This document shows positions 8,875 through 16,113 of a DNA stretch of 64,000 bases, piece after piece. Numbering within the stretch: the first letter of the stretch is position 1; the number at the start of each line of letters is the position of its first letter. The stretch spans positions 496,001-560,000 of the forward strand of contig NZ_CP045309.1 of NCBI RefSeq assembly GCF_009671205.1, given 5' to 3'. The notes under the pieces are model-generated. The model worked only from the letters and a program-made list of their open reading frames with translations, did not search any database and was not told where the DNA came from. Made by a program: the position numbers and the translations under genes. The stretch is from Micromonospora terminaliae. GTDB taxonomy: Bacteria; Actinomycetota; Actinomycetes; Mycobacteriales; Micromonosporaceae.

Positions 8875-9984
8875 TCAGGCGACCGTCGTGCAGGAGAGGA
8901 TCCCGGGCACCGGGTTGGTCCCGCCCGACGTGCCGACGAATCCGAACGACGTGCTCGCCCCCGCGGCGAGGGTGCCGTTGTAGGCGGCGTTGCGCGCGGT
9001 CACCAGCGTCCCGTTGGTGCTCACCGTGGCGTTCCACGCCGAGCTGACCTGCTGGCCGTTGGCGTAGTTCCAGCTCACCGACCAGCCCCGGACCGGCGAC
9101 CCGCCGTTGGTCACCTGCACCTCGGCCTGGAAGCCGCCGCTCCACTGTCCGGTGATCCGGTACGTCGCCGTGCACGCCCCGGCCGGGTTCGGCGTCGTCG
9201 GGGGCGGCGTGGTCGGCGGGGTCGTGGTCGGGGGCGGCGTGGTGGGTGGGGTGGTGGTCGGCGGCGGCGTGGTCGGCGGGGTGGTGGAACCGCCACCGAA
9301 GTCCACGTCGCTGCACAGGTAGTACGACTGGTCCAGGTGGCTGGCCTGCCAGATGGTGTAGACGACGTGCCGGCCGGTCCGGCCCGGCGCGTTCGCCGGC
9401 ACCTGGATGGACACGCCCGAGGTCTCGGGCGTCCACTGGCCGGCCGGGGTGTTGCCGATCTGGCCGACCAGCTCCAGGTCGCTCCAGCGCAGCGGTGTGG
9501 TGAGCGCGTTGTAGCCCTGCTTCGTCACGTACACCCGGATGTAGTCGGCGCCGTGGCTGGCCTGGTCGTACAGCTTGATCCGGAAGTTGCTGGTCACCGG
9601 CGAGGTCTTCCAGGCGCCGACCGTGTCGAGGGCGTTGTAGCGTCCGCTGGCGGTGCGCCCGCCGCTGCACAGCTGACCGTCCGGGATGGCCCCCTGGTGG
9701 TTGCCGGCGACGCCCTCCCGGAACAGGCCGTTCCAGTTCCACATGGCGTTCGGGTCGGCCTGCCAGGCCTGCCAGCACATCGGGTCCTGGGTGGCCATCG
9801 CCGGGTTCTGGAAGTCGCTGCCCCAGCGCTGCCAGCAGCCGTAGTTGCGCGACGCCGGGTCGACCACCGACCCGTGCGCCGAGGCCGGGCCGGACAGGGC
9901 GGTGGTGAGCAGCGCCGCGACGACCGCGCAGACGCTCAGGATCGCCGCCACGAGCGGAGCGCGGCGGCGGTGCGGAGTGGACAT
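8875..9984 (-). CDS. Secreted AA10 lytic polysaccharide monooxygenase with CBM2
   Basis: This copper enzyme cleaves crystalline cellulose or chitin oxidatively outside the cell. The 369-residue precursor has a signal peptide (residues 1-36, ending GPASA) whose cleavage exposes H37. H37 and H144 (QASHGADY) form the copper histidine brace. The AA10 domain spans about 37-229. A Thr/Pro linker (about 231-272) leads to a CBM2 (CTATYRITGQWSGGFQAEVQ to NPVPGILSC) with the usual Trp residues and end Cys pair. The start at 9984 follows GGAGG at 6 nt; a longer reading to 10086 lacks support. The CBM2 and the neighbouring cebEFG operon suggest cellulose, but chitin is possible. Confidence 0.93.
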   Translation of the reverse strand: MSTPHRRRAPLVAAILSVCAVVAALLTTALSGPASAHGSVVDPASRNYGCWQRWGSDFQNPAMATQDPMCWQAWQADPNAMWNWNGLFREGVAGNHQGAIPDGQLCSGGRTASGRYNALDTVGAWKTSPVTSNFRIKLYDQASHGADYIRVYVTKQGYNALTTPLRWSDLELVGQIGNTPAGQWTPETSGVSIQVPANAPGRTGRHVVYTIWQASHLDQSYYLCSDVDFGGGSTTPPTTPPPTTTPPTTPPPTTTPPTTPPPTTPNPAGACTATYRITGQWSGGFQAEVQVTNGGSPVRGWSVSWNYANGQQVSSAWNATVSTNGTLVTARNAAYNGTLAAGASTSFGFVGTSGGTNPVPGILSCTTVA

Positions 9985-10031
9985 TGTGAGCCTCCGGGGA
10001 TGGGGATGTCGGTGCACGACGCCCGGACGGC

Positions 10032-10085
10032 GCGGGAGTTGCCCCCTCCCGCGGCTCACGTGGTGGCCCGCCTGGCACGCTGCCA
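10032..10085 (-). promoter_or_regulatory. Leader region of the LPMO gene with hairpin and palindrome
   Basis: Minus-strand leader. A 7-bp stem (10032-10038 with 10046-10052) lies in the probable 5' UTR. A TGGCA-CGC-TGCCA palindrome (10073-10085) lies further upstream, near a TTGACG hexamer at about 10104-10109. The palindrome could be an operator; no known binding protein is evident. Confidence 0.3.
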
Positions 10086-10113
10086 CAGGAAAGCGGTATC
10101 CGTCAATGTCCGC

Positions 10114-10563
10114 TCACGCGGCGGCGCGGCCCTCCCGCCGCATGGGGGTGTGCGGGATGCCGTCCTCGACGTAGCCGGGGCCGCTGACCGCGAAGCCGTG
10201 CGCGGCGTAGAAGCCGACCAGGTGGGTCTGCGCCTCCAGCACGCACGGCCGGTCGCCCACCGCGGCGAGGGCCTCGGTCATGAGCGCGCCGGCCAGGCCC
10301 GCCCCGCGGGCGGCCGGCGCCACCACCACCCGCCCGATCCGCGCCACCCCGCCCGGGTCGGCCAGGATCCGCAGGTACGCCACCACGTCGCCGTCGCGGG
10401 TCAGCCAGAGGTGCCGGGTGCCCGGTTCGACGTCCCGGCCGTCGAGTTCCGGGTACGGGCAGGACTGCTCCACCACGAAGACGTCGATGCGCAGCCGGAG
10501 CAGGTCGTGGAAGGTGCGCGCGTCCAGCTCGGCGAAGCCGGCCAGGTGGGACTCGGTAGGCAT
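10114..10563 (-). CDS. ElaA-type GNAT family N-acetyltransferase
   Basis: A 149-residue single-domain acetyltransferase of the ElaA subfamily, which uses acetyl-CoA; the physiological acceptor is not known for the family. The start region LDARTFHDLLRLRIDVFVVEQ and the C-terminal GIPHTPMR are ElaA hallmarks. The acetyl-CoA loop is in VVVAPAARGAGLAGALM (R/Q-x-x-G-x-G/A). The ATG at 10563 follows TACCAT plus 6 nt, so it is probably leaderless. The stop lies 129 bp from the LPMO start and the two are separate units. Confidence 0.88.
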   Translation of the reverse strand: MPTESHLAGFAELDARTFHDLLRLRIDVFVVEQSCPYPELDGRDVEPGTRHLWLTRDGDVVAYLRILADPGGVARIGRVVVAPAARGAGLAGALMTEALAAVGDRPCVLEAQTHLVGFYAAHGFAVSGPGYVEDGIPHTPMRREGRAAA

Positions 10564-10569
10564 CCCGCG

Positions 10570-10575
10570 ATGGTA
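10570..10575 (-). promoter_or_regulatory. -10 box of a leaderless promoter for the ElaA-type gene
   Basis: TACCAT on the minus strand, then 6 nt, then the ATG at 10563. It fits TANNNT-N6-start. Confidence 0.45.
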
Positions 10576-10593
10576 GGCCCGCTCCGGCGGGGC

Positions 10594-10854
10594 TCAGGCG
10601 GGGCGGGCCCCGACCGCGTCGCGGACCTCGGCGCCCTGGGAGCCCTCGACCGCGCGGGCGCAGTGGGCGCAGCAGAAGAAGCGGCCGGAGACCTCGACCC
10701 CGTGCCCGACGATCTTCGTCTGGCAGTGCTCGCAGATCGGCGCCATCTTCTGGATGGCGCACTCGAAGGAGTCGAAGGTGTGCGTGGCCCCGTTGACCGT
10801 GCGCACCTCGAACGCCATCCAGTAGTCGTTGCCGCAGACCTCACAGGTAGCCAT
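10594..10854 (-). CDS. Small Cys-rich metal-binding protein (metallothionein-like / zinc ribbon)
   Basis: An 86-residue protein opening MATCEVCGNDYWMAFEV. Eight Cys fall in pairs: C4/C7, C32, C41/C44, C61/C62 and C65, with H25 and H51 nearby. The pattern suits two or three metal sites. Similar actinobacterial proteins are usually called prokaryotic metallothionein-like or are unnamed; I am not sure of the family. GGGGGG lies 6 nt before the ATG at 10854, which is why I prefer it to longer readings. It is alone on its strand, 30 bp upstream of the ElaA-type gene. Function could be zinc buffering or a zinc-ribbon adaptor. Confidence 0.7.
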   Translation of the reverse strand: MATCEVCGNDYWMAFEVRTVNGATHTFDSFECAIQKMAPICEHCQTKIVGHGVEVSGRFFCCAHCARAVEGSQGAEVRDAVGARPA

Positions 10855-11010
10855 ACGAAACCCCCCGAAAACGGACCCGTCATCCCAGGGTCGGTCAGCG
10901 GACACACCCCGGCAACCGAAACCGGCGAACCTGATCCGGCTCGACGGCGAGTCGCCCCCGGCGTGTCGCGCGTTAGACCCGGTGACCGCCTCGAACCTCG
11001 GAGGAACCCC

Positions 11011-11286
11011 TTGATCAAGCGCAACAAGCTCTTCGGCAACCAGACCCGGGTCACCTTCTGCCTGCCCCGGGACACCCCGCCCGGCACGGTCAGCGTGGTC
11101 GGCTGCTTCAACGACTGGCAGCCCGGCCGGCACGAACTGGTGGCCCGCCGCGACGGCACCCGCACGGTGACCGTGCGGCTCGGCCCGGGAGAGTACCGCT
11201 TCCGCTACCTGGCCACCGGCGGCGTGTGGCTGGACGACGAGGCCGCCGACGCGGTCGACGAGCAGGGCAGCCGCCTGCTGCTGTGA
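11011..11286 (+). CDS. Isolated CBM48-like (glycogen-binding/early-set) domain protein
   Basis: A 91-residue protein consisting of one immunoglobulin-like carbohydrate-binding domain of the CBM48/AMPK glycogen-binding type. Diagnostic are VTFCLPRDTPPGTVSVVGCFNDW and PGEYRFRYLATGGVWLDDEAAD. Such domains normally sit on branching enzymes, isoamylases or AMPK beta subunits; here no catalytic domain is attached. The start is TTG at 11011, supported by GGAGGAA at 5-6 nt; no ATG or GTG fits. Stand-alone versions are common in actinomycetes and their partner is unknown. The gene converges on msrB with 21 bp between stops. Confidence 0.8.
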   Translation: MIKRNKLFGNQTRVTFCLPRDTPPGTVSVVGCFNDWQPGRHELVARRDGTRTVTVRLGPGEYRFRYLATGGVWLDDEAADAVDEQGSRLLL

Positions 11287-11307
11287 CCGGCCGGCGGCCG
11301 CGTGCCG

Positions 11308-11715
11308 TCAGGCCTTCGGCTCCAGCCGGACCGAGATCGAGTTCACGCAGTGCCGGGTGTCCTTCGGGGTGAAGCCCTCACCCTCGAAGACGTGCCCCAG
11401 GTGGCTGTCGCAGCGGGCGCAGCGGATCTCGACCCGCCGCATGCCGAGCGTGTTGTCGGGGATCTCCTTGACCGCACCCGGGATGGCGTCGTCGAAGCTC
11501 GGCCACCCGCAGTGCGAGTCGAACTTGTCCTCGCTGCGGAACAGCTCGGCCCCGCAGGCCCGGCAGTGGTAGACGCCGGGGGTCTTGGTGTCGACGTACT
11601 CGCCGGTCCAGGGGCGCTCGGTGCCGGCCTCGCGGAGCACCCGGAACTCCTCCGGGCTCAGCCGGACCCGCCACTCGTCCTCGGTGCGGGGCAGTTCATT
11701 GTCGGAAAGACTCAC
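11308..11715 (-). CDS. msrB: Peptide-methionine (R)-S-oxide reductase
   Basis: MsrB reduces methionine-R-sulfoxide in oxidised proteins. The 135-residue protein has the catalytic Cys C123 in RHCVNSISVRL and four zinc Cys in two CxxC pairs (C51/C54 and C99/C102). GVYHCRACGAELF, HCGWPSFDD and CDSHLGHVFEGEG are family signatures. I chose the GTG at 11715 because the protein then begins as MsrBs do and a TACCGT-N6 leaderless box lies just upstream. An ATG at 11850 would run through the divergent ligD-type gene. The two starts are only 47 bp apart. Confidence 0.93.
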   Translation of the reverse strand: MSLSDNELPRTEDEWRVRLSPEEFRVLREAGTERPWTGEYVDTKTPGVYHCRACGAELFRSEDKFDSHCGWPSFDDAIPGAVKEIPDNTLGMRRVEIRCARCDSHLGHVFEGEGFTPKDTRHCVNSISVRLEPKA

Positions 11716-11721
11716 CGGACA

Positions 11722-11727
11722 ACGGTA
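11722..11727 (-). promoter_or_regulatory. -10 box of a leaderless promoter for msrB
   Basis: TACCGT on the minus strand lies 6 nt before the GTG at 11715. It sits 23 bp from the opposing TAGGGT box, giving back-to-back leaderless promoters. Confidence 0.5.
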
Positions 11728-11750
11728 CGTCGGCCGTCGGTGGCATCGCA

Positions 11751-11756
11751 TAGGGT
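11751..11756 (+). promoter_or_regulatory. -10 box of a leaderless promoter for the LigD-type polymerase gene
   Basis: TAGGGT, then 6 nt, then the ATG at 11763. The same hexamer and spacing precede the RNase D gene. Confidence 0.5.
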
Positions 11757-11762
11757 CGCCCA

Positions 11763-12791
11763 ATGGCTGGCAGCAAGGCCGCCGTCGAGGAGATCGAGGT
11801 CGCCGGGCACACCGTACGGCTGAGCAGCCCCGACCGGGTGATCTTCCCACAGCGCGGCTTCACCAAGGCGGACGTCTTCCACTACTACCTGTCGGTCGGC
11901 GAGGGGATCATGCGGGCCCTGCGCGACCGGCCCACCACCCTGCAACGCTTCCCCGAGGGCATCGAGGGGGAGGCGTTCTTCCAGAAGCGGGTGCCGGCCC
12001 GGGGCGTCCCGCCGTGGGTGGCGACCGCGGAGATCAGCTTCCCCAGCGGCCGGAAGGCCGCCGAGCTGTGCCCGGCCGACCTGGCCCACGTGGCCTGGGC
12101 CGCACAGATGGGCACCGTGGTGTTCCACCCGTGGCCGGTGCGCGCCGCCGACGTCGACCGCCCCGACGAGCTGCGCATCGACCTGGACCCGCAGCCGGGC
12201 ACCGACTTCAGCCACGCGGTCACCGCGGCCGGCGAGCTGCGCGGGCTGCTCGACGAGCTGGGGGTCACCGGCTGGCCGAAGACCTCCGGCGGCCGGGGCG
12301 TGCACGTCTACCTGCGCATCGAGCCGCGCTGGACGTTCGTCGAGGTGCGCCGGGCCACCATCGCGCTGGCCCGGGAGCTGGAACGCCGCCGCCCCGAGCT
12401 GGTCACCACCGCCTGGTGGAAGGAGGAGCGGGGCGCCCGGGTCTTCGTGGACTTCAACCAGATGGCCCGCGACCGCACCATCGCCTGCGCGTACTCGCTG
12501 CGGGCCAACGGGCGGGCCACCGTCTCCACCCCGGTCGACTGGGACGAGCTGACCGAGGCCGACCCGGACGACTTCCACCTGGGCAGCGTGCCGGCCCGGT
12601 TCGCCGAGCGGGGCGACCCGCACGCCGGCATCGACGACGCCCCCTCGGACATCACGCCGCTGCTGGAGTGGGCCGAGCGGGACGCAGCCGCCGGGCAGGG
12701 CGACATGCCCTACCCGCCGGAATACCCGAAGATGCCCGGCGAGCCGAAGCGGGTGCAGCCGTCCAAGGACCGCGACCGGCCGCGCTCCTGA
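11763..12791 (+). CDS. LigD-type polymerase/primase domain protein (stand-alone)
   Basis: This 342-residue protein matches the polymerase module of LigD, an archaeo-eukaryotic-primase-fold enzyme that adds ribo- or deoxyribonucleotides at DNA ends in non-homologous end joining. The catalytic acid pair is D140/D142 in RIDLDPQPGTDF. Other signatures are VVFHPWPVR, GWPKTSGGRGVHVYLRI and FVDFNQMARDRTIACAYSLR. There is no ligase or phosphoesterase domain attached. An ATP-dependent DNA ligase lies separately at 23857-24969, and no Ku gene is in the window. The start is supported by a leaderless promoter. It may work in repair of gaps as well as end joining. Confidence 0.9.
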   Translation: MAGSKAAVEEIEVAGHTVRLSSPDRVIFPQRGFTKADVFHYYLSVGEGIMRALRDRPTTLQRFPEGIEGEAFFQKRVPARGVPPWVATAEISFPSGRKAAELCPADLAHVAWAAQMGTVVFHPWPVRAADVDRPDELRIDLDPQPGTDFSHAVTAAGELRGLLDELGVTGWPKTSGGRGVHVYLRIEPRWTFVEVRRATIALARELERRRPELVTTAWWKEERGARVFVDFNQMARDRTIACAYSLRANGRATVSTPVDWDELTEADPDDFHLGSVPARFAERGDPHAGIDDAPSDITPLLEWAERDAAAGQGDMPYPPEYPKMPGEPKRVQPSKDRDRPRS

Positions 12792-12896
12792 CGGGCGCCA
12801 CCGGCCGGATAACGATCATGTAACGCACGCGAACCTTTTCCAGTCCCTGAAGGGTCTTCCTGGTCGTCGGCCCGCCGGGGCCAGGGGAGGGGCCGG

Positions 12897-15800
12897 ATGA
12901 GACTGGTATGGAGGCGGGCCAGGAGTGCGCGCGGTCTGCTGCTCGCCGCGACCGCCGCGGCGCTGGTCGCGATCGCTCTGATCGCCGGTCTCACCGAATA
13001 CAACCGGCGGGCGGTGGAATCCGGTCAGCGGGCGCTGCTCGCCGGAGCCCCGCTGGCGGAGCGCAGCCTGCTGGTCACCGGATCCAGCGGCAAGGACGCC
13101 GCCGAGCTGGCGGCGCGCGACCGGAAGATCCGGGACGGCTTCGCCCGCGGCCTCGCCGGCGCCCCGGTCACCGTCTACGGCGCCCGCTACGGCTCCGGAC
13201 GGGAACTCACCGGTGACCTGGGCCCGCGGCCGCGGGGCGAGGATCCCGTCTTCGCCAACCTGGCGACCCTCGACGACCTCCCGGCGCACGCCGAGCTGAC
13301 TGCCGGGGCGTGGGCGGTGGCGGGATCGAGCCCGCGCCAGGTGACGCTGCCGGAGAAGGTCGCCGGCGCGCTCGGCATGGCCGTGGGCGACCGGGTGCCC
13401 ATGCTCGACCGGAGCACCGACCGGCCCGGTGAGGTGATGCTGGTCGGCACCTGGCGGCCCCGTGACCCGGCAGAGGCGTACTGGCGGCTGGCGCCGGGGG
13501 TCGGCACCGGCAGCGCGGCGGCCTCCGACACCTCGTACGGGCCGTTCGTGCTGGATCCCGCGGACTTCGCGGTCACCTTTCCGGGCTCCGTCTCCGCGTG
13601 GTGGGTGGTCCAGCCGGACCTGGCCGAGGTGGCCGGACAGGGCCGGCTGCTCGACGTCCGCGACGCGCTCCCCGCCGCGGTGGCCGGGGTGCCCGACGAG
13701 GCCGGGCTCGGCGACTCCGCCCAGGTCGTCACCTCCATGGACCGGTTGCTCGGGCGAGTCGCCGGGGCGGATCTGGTCGGCCGATCCTCGCTGGCCACCC
13801 CGGTCCTGCTGATCCTGGTCCTCGGCGGTTACGCCCTGGTGCTGGTGGCCGCGCTGCTGAAAGAGGACCGACGGAACCAGACCGCCCTGCTGCGCGCCCG
13901 AGGCGCCGCCCGGCGGCAGTTGGCCGGCCTCGCGACCCGGGAGGCGACCCTGGTCGTGCTGCCGGCGGCCGTGCTCGGCCCGCTGGCCGCCGGGGCGGCA
14001 CTGCATCAGGCCGGCGGCTCGGTCGGCGAGGGCGGCCTCACCCCGCTCTGGTTGGCGGCGTCCGTGACCGCCGTCGGCTGCCTGGTCGCGATGGTCGCCC
14101 CGACGCTGCGCGGCGCCGGTACCTACGTGGCCGACATGGCGGCCCGGTCGCGGCCCACCCGGTCCGCCAGCGTGCAGCGTGCCAGCATCGACCTGCTGCT
14201 GGTCGGCTTCGCGGTGCTCGCCTGGACCCAGCTGCGGCAGTACTCCTCTCCGGTGTCGGGCGCGGCCGGCCGGCTCGGCGTGGACCCGCTGCTGGTCGCC
14301 GCACCGACGCTCGGAGTGCTGGCCGGTGCGGTGGTGGCGCTGCGGCTGCTGCCCCCCGCGACGCGGTTCGCCGAACGGTTCGTCGACCGCCGGCCGTGGA
14401 CGGCCACCATCCTCGGCATGTGGCAGGCGGGTCGCCGTCCGCACGCCGGCCCGGTGCTGCTGCTCGCCCTCGCGGTCGGCGGAAGCACGCTGGCCTGGTC
14501 GCTCGTGGCCACCGGTGAGCGGTCCCAGGTCGACCAGGCCAACCACACCGTCGGCGCGGACCTGCGGCTCACCGAGGGCAACGGGGTCGCCCCGACCGGT
14601 CGGGCGGGGGAGATCGCCGCACTGCCGGGCGTCCGGGCGGCCCTGCCCGGCTGGCGGGACGAGATCCGGGTGGGTCGCGCGGATCTGCCCGCCACCGTGG
14701 TGAGCCTCGACGCGGCCCGTGCCGCCGGGGTGGTCCGATTCGACGAGCGGCTGACCGACGAGCCCGTGCCGGCGCTGTTCGACCGCCTCGTCCGGTCGCG
14801 GAGCGCGCCGGCCGGGGTCGAACTTCCCGCCGGCACCCGGTCGGTCACCGGCACCGTCCGCACCTTCGTGCGCGACGCCGTGTCCCCGCAACGCATCGAC
14901 GTGTGGCTGCTGCTGACCAGTGCGGACGGGCTCGCCCTGCGGCTGCCGGTGGCCACCGGCGACGACACCGGCCGGGCGGCGTCGTTCCGCGTGGCGCTGC
15001 CCGACGCCGGCGTGCTGCGGCTCGCCGGCTTCGAGGTCGACGGCGGTGACGTGGCCGGCACGGCGTACCGGTTCGAGGTGAGCGACCTGCGCCTGGTGGA
15101 CGCCGGTGGGACGGCCCGGCCGGCGGCACTGGGCGGTGACTGGAAGGCGACCAACGGCACACCCGGCGGGAACCTGAGCGTCAAGCCCACGCCCACCGGG
15201 CTGGTCGCCGAGAACTCCGTGGTGATGCTGCCGGGCGGCCAGTTCGCGTTCCAGGCCTCCTCCCGGTTCGTGGTGGTGCCGACCGGCGACGACCGTCCCG
15301 TCCCCGCGCTGATGACCCCCCGGGTACGCGAGGCGCTGAGCCTGAATCCGGGTGAGAGCGTGACCCTGTCGCTCTCCGGCGTCTCGCTGCCGGTGACGGT
15401 GGTCGGTGAGGTGGACGCGGTGCCCTCCACCGCCGGGGAGGGCGTGCTGCTGGACATGCCGGCCGCGACCGACTGGCTGATCCGGGACCGCGGCACCGTC
15501 CGGCCGGTGCAGGAGTGGTGGCTGGGCACCGACGGCGACGGGCAGCCGGCCGCCGACGGGGCCGCCCGGGAACTGGCCGGCGTCACCGTGCTGGACCGCC
15601 GGGAACTGGCCGAGCGGGCGGCGGCCGACCCCTACTGGCGGGGGGCCCGCACCGGACTGCTCGTCGCGGCCCTCGGTGCGGTGCTGCTGGCGCTCGTCGG
15701 ACTGCTCGTCGACGTGTGGGCCACGGCCCGGCACCGGCTGGGCGAGTTCGCCGTTCTGCACACGCTCGGCGCGACTCCCCGCCTGCTGGCCCGGGCCCTG

Positions 15801-16070
15801 CTCGCCGAGCAGACCTTCCTGGCCGGTATCGGTGTCGGGGTGGGGCTGCTGCTGGGCGCGGTGGTCGGCGTGACGATGGCGCCGCTGGTCGTCCTCACCC
15901 CGTCGGCCAGCAGACCGGTGCCCGAGGCGGCCTTCGTCTTGCCCTGGCTGCCGGTCGGGGTGACCGCGTTCGGCCTCTTGCTGGCGGCGCTGGCCTTCAG
16001 CGCGTTCATCGCCCTCGGCATCCGCCAGCGGGTGGCGGCGGCACAGCTGCGGATCGGGGGAGACCAGTGA
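12897..16070 (+). CDS. FtsX-family ABC transporter permease, large (first of pair)
   Basis: A 1057-residue integral membrane protein. An N-terminal TM helix (LLLAATAAALVAIALIAGLTE) is followed by a long extracellular domain. A central block of helices spans roughly residues 300-540, then a second large extracellular domain, and a C-terminal block of three or four helices (about 925-1050). The FtsX domain lies in the two TM blocks (ALLRARGAARRQLAGLATREA and AVLHTLGATPRLLARALLAE). Proteins of this kind usually export lipids, peptides or drugs, or signal envelope stress. SD GGGGAGG precedes the ATG. It is first in a four-gene operon. The substrate is unknown. Confidence 0.85.
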   Translation: MRLVWRRARSARGLLLAATAAALVAIALIAGLTEYNRRAVESGQRALLAGAPLAERSLLVTGSSGKDAAELAARDRKIRDGFARGLAGAPVTVYGARYGSGRELTGDLGPRPRGEDPVFANLATLDDLPAHAELTAGAWAVAGSSPRQVTLPEKVAGALGMAVGDRVPMLDRSTDRPGEVMLVGTWRPRDPAEAYWRLAPGVGTGSAAASDTSYGPFVLDPADFAVTFPGSVSAWWVVQPDLAEVAGQGRLLDVRDALPAAVAGVPDEAGLGDSAQVVTSMDRLLGRVAGADLVGRSSLATPVLLILVLGGYALVLVAALLKEDRRNQTALLRARGAARRQLAGLATREATLVVLPAAVLGPLAAGAALHQAGGSVGEGGLTPLWLAASVTAVGCLVAMVAPTLRGAGTYVADMAARSRPTRSASVQRASIDLLLVGFAVLAWTQLRQYSSPVSGAAGRLGVDPLLVAAPTLGVLAGAVVALRLLPPATRFAERFVDRRPWTATILGMWQAGRRPHAGPVLLLALAVGGSTLAWSLVATGERSQVDQANHTVGADLRLTEGNGVAPTGRAGEIAALPGVRAALPGWRDEIRVGRADLPATVVSLDAARAAGVVRFDERLTDEPVPALFDRLVRSRSAPAGVELPAGTRSVTGTVRTFVRDAVSPQRIDVWLLLTSADGLALRLPVATGDDTGRAASFRVALPDAGVLRLAGFEVDGGDVAGTAYRFEVSDLRLVDAGGTARPAALGGDWKATNGTPGGNLSVKPTPTGLVAENSVVMLPGGQFAFQASSRFVVVPTGDDRPVPALMTPRVREALSLNPGESVTLSLSGVSLPVTVVGEVDAVPSTAGEGVLLDMPAATDWLIRDRGTVRPVQEWWLGTDGDGQPAADGAARELAGVTVLDRRELAERAAADPYWRGARTGLLVAALGAVLLALVGLLVDVWATARHRLGEFAVLHTLGATPRLLARALLAEQTFLAGIGVGVGLLLGAVVGVTMAPLVVLTPSASRPVPEAAFVLPWLPVGVTAFGLLLAALAFSAFIALGIRQRVAAAQLRIGGDQ

Positions 16071-16113
16071 CCGGGTGGAGCACGGCGGCGACCGGCGGCG
16101 GGGAGGCGGCGTG

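Noticed and set aside
9180..9290. Tandem repeat resembling a short CRISPR-like or satellite array
   Set aside because: It is the in-frame Thr/Pro linker of the LPMO; there are no unique spacers.
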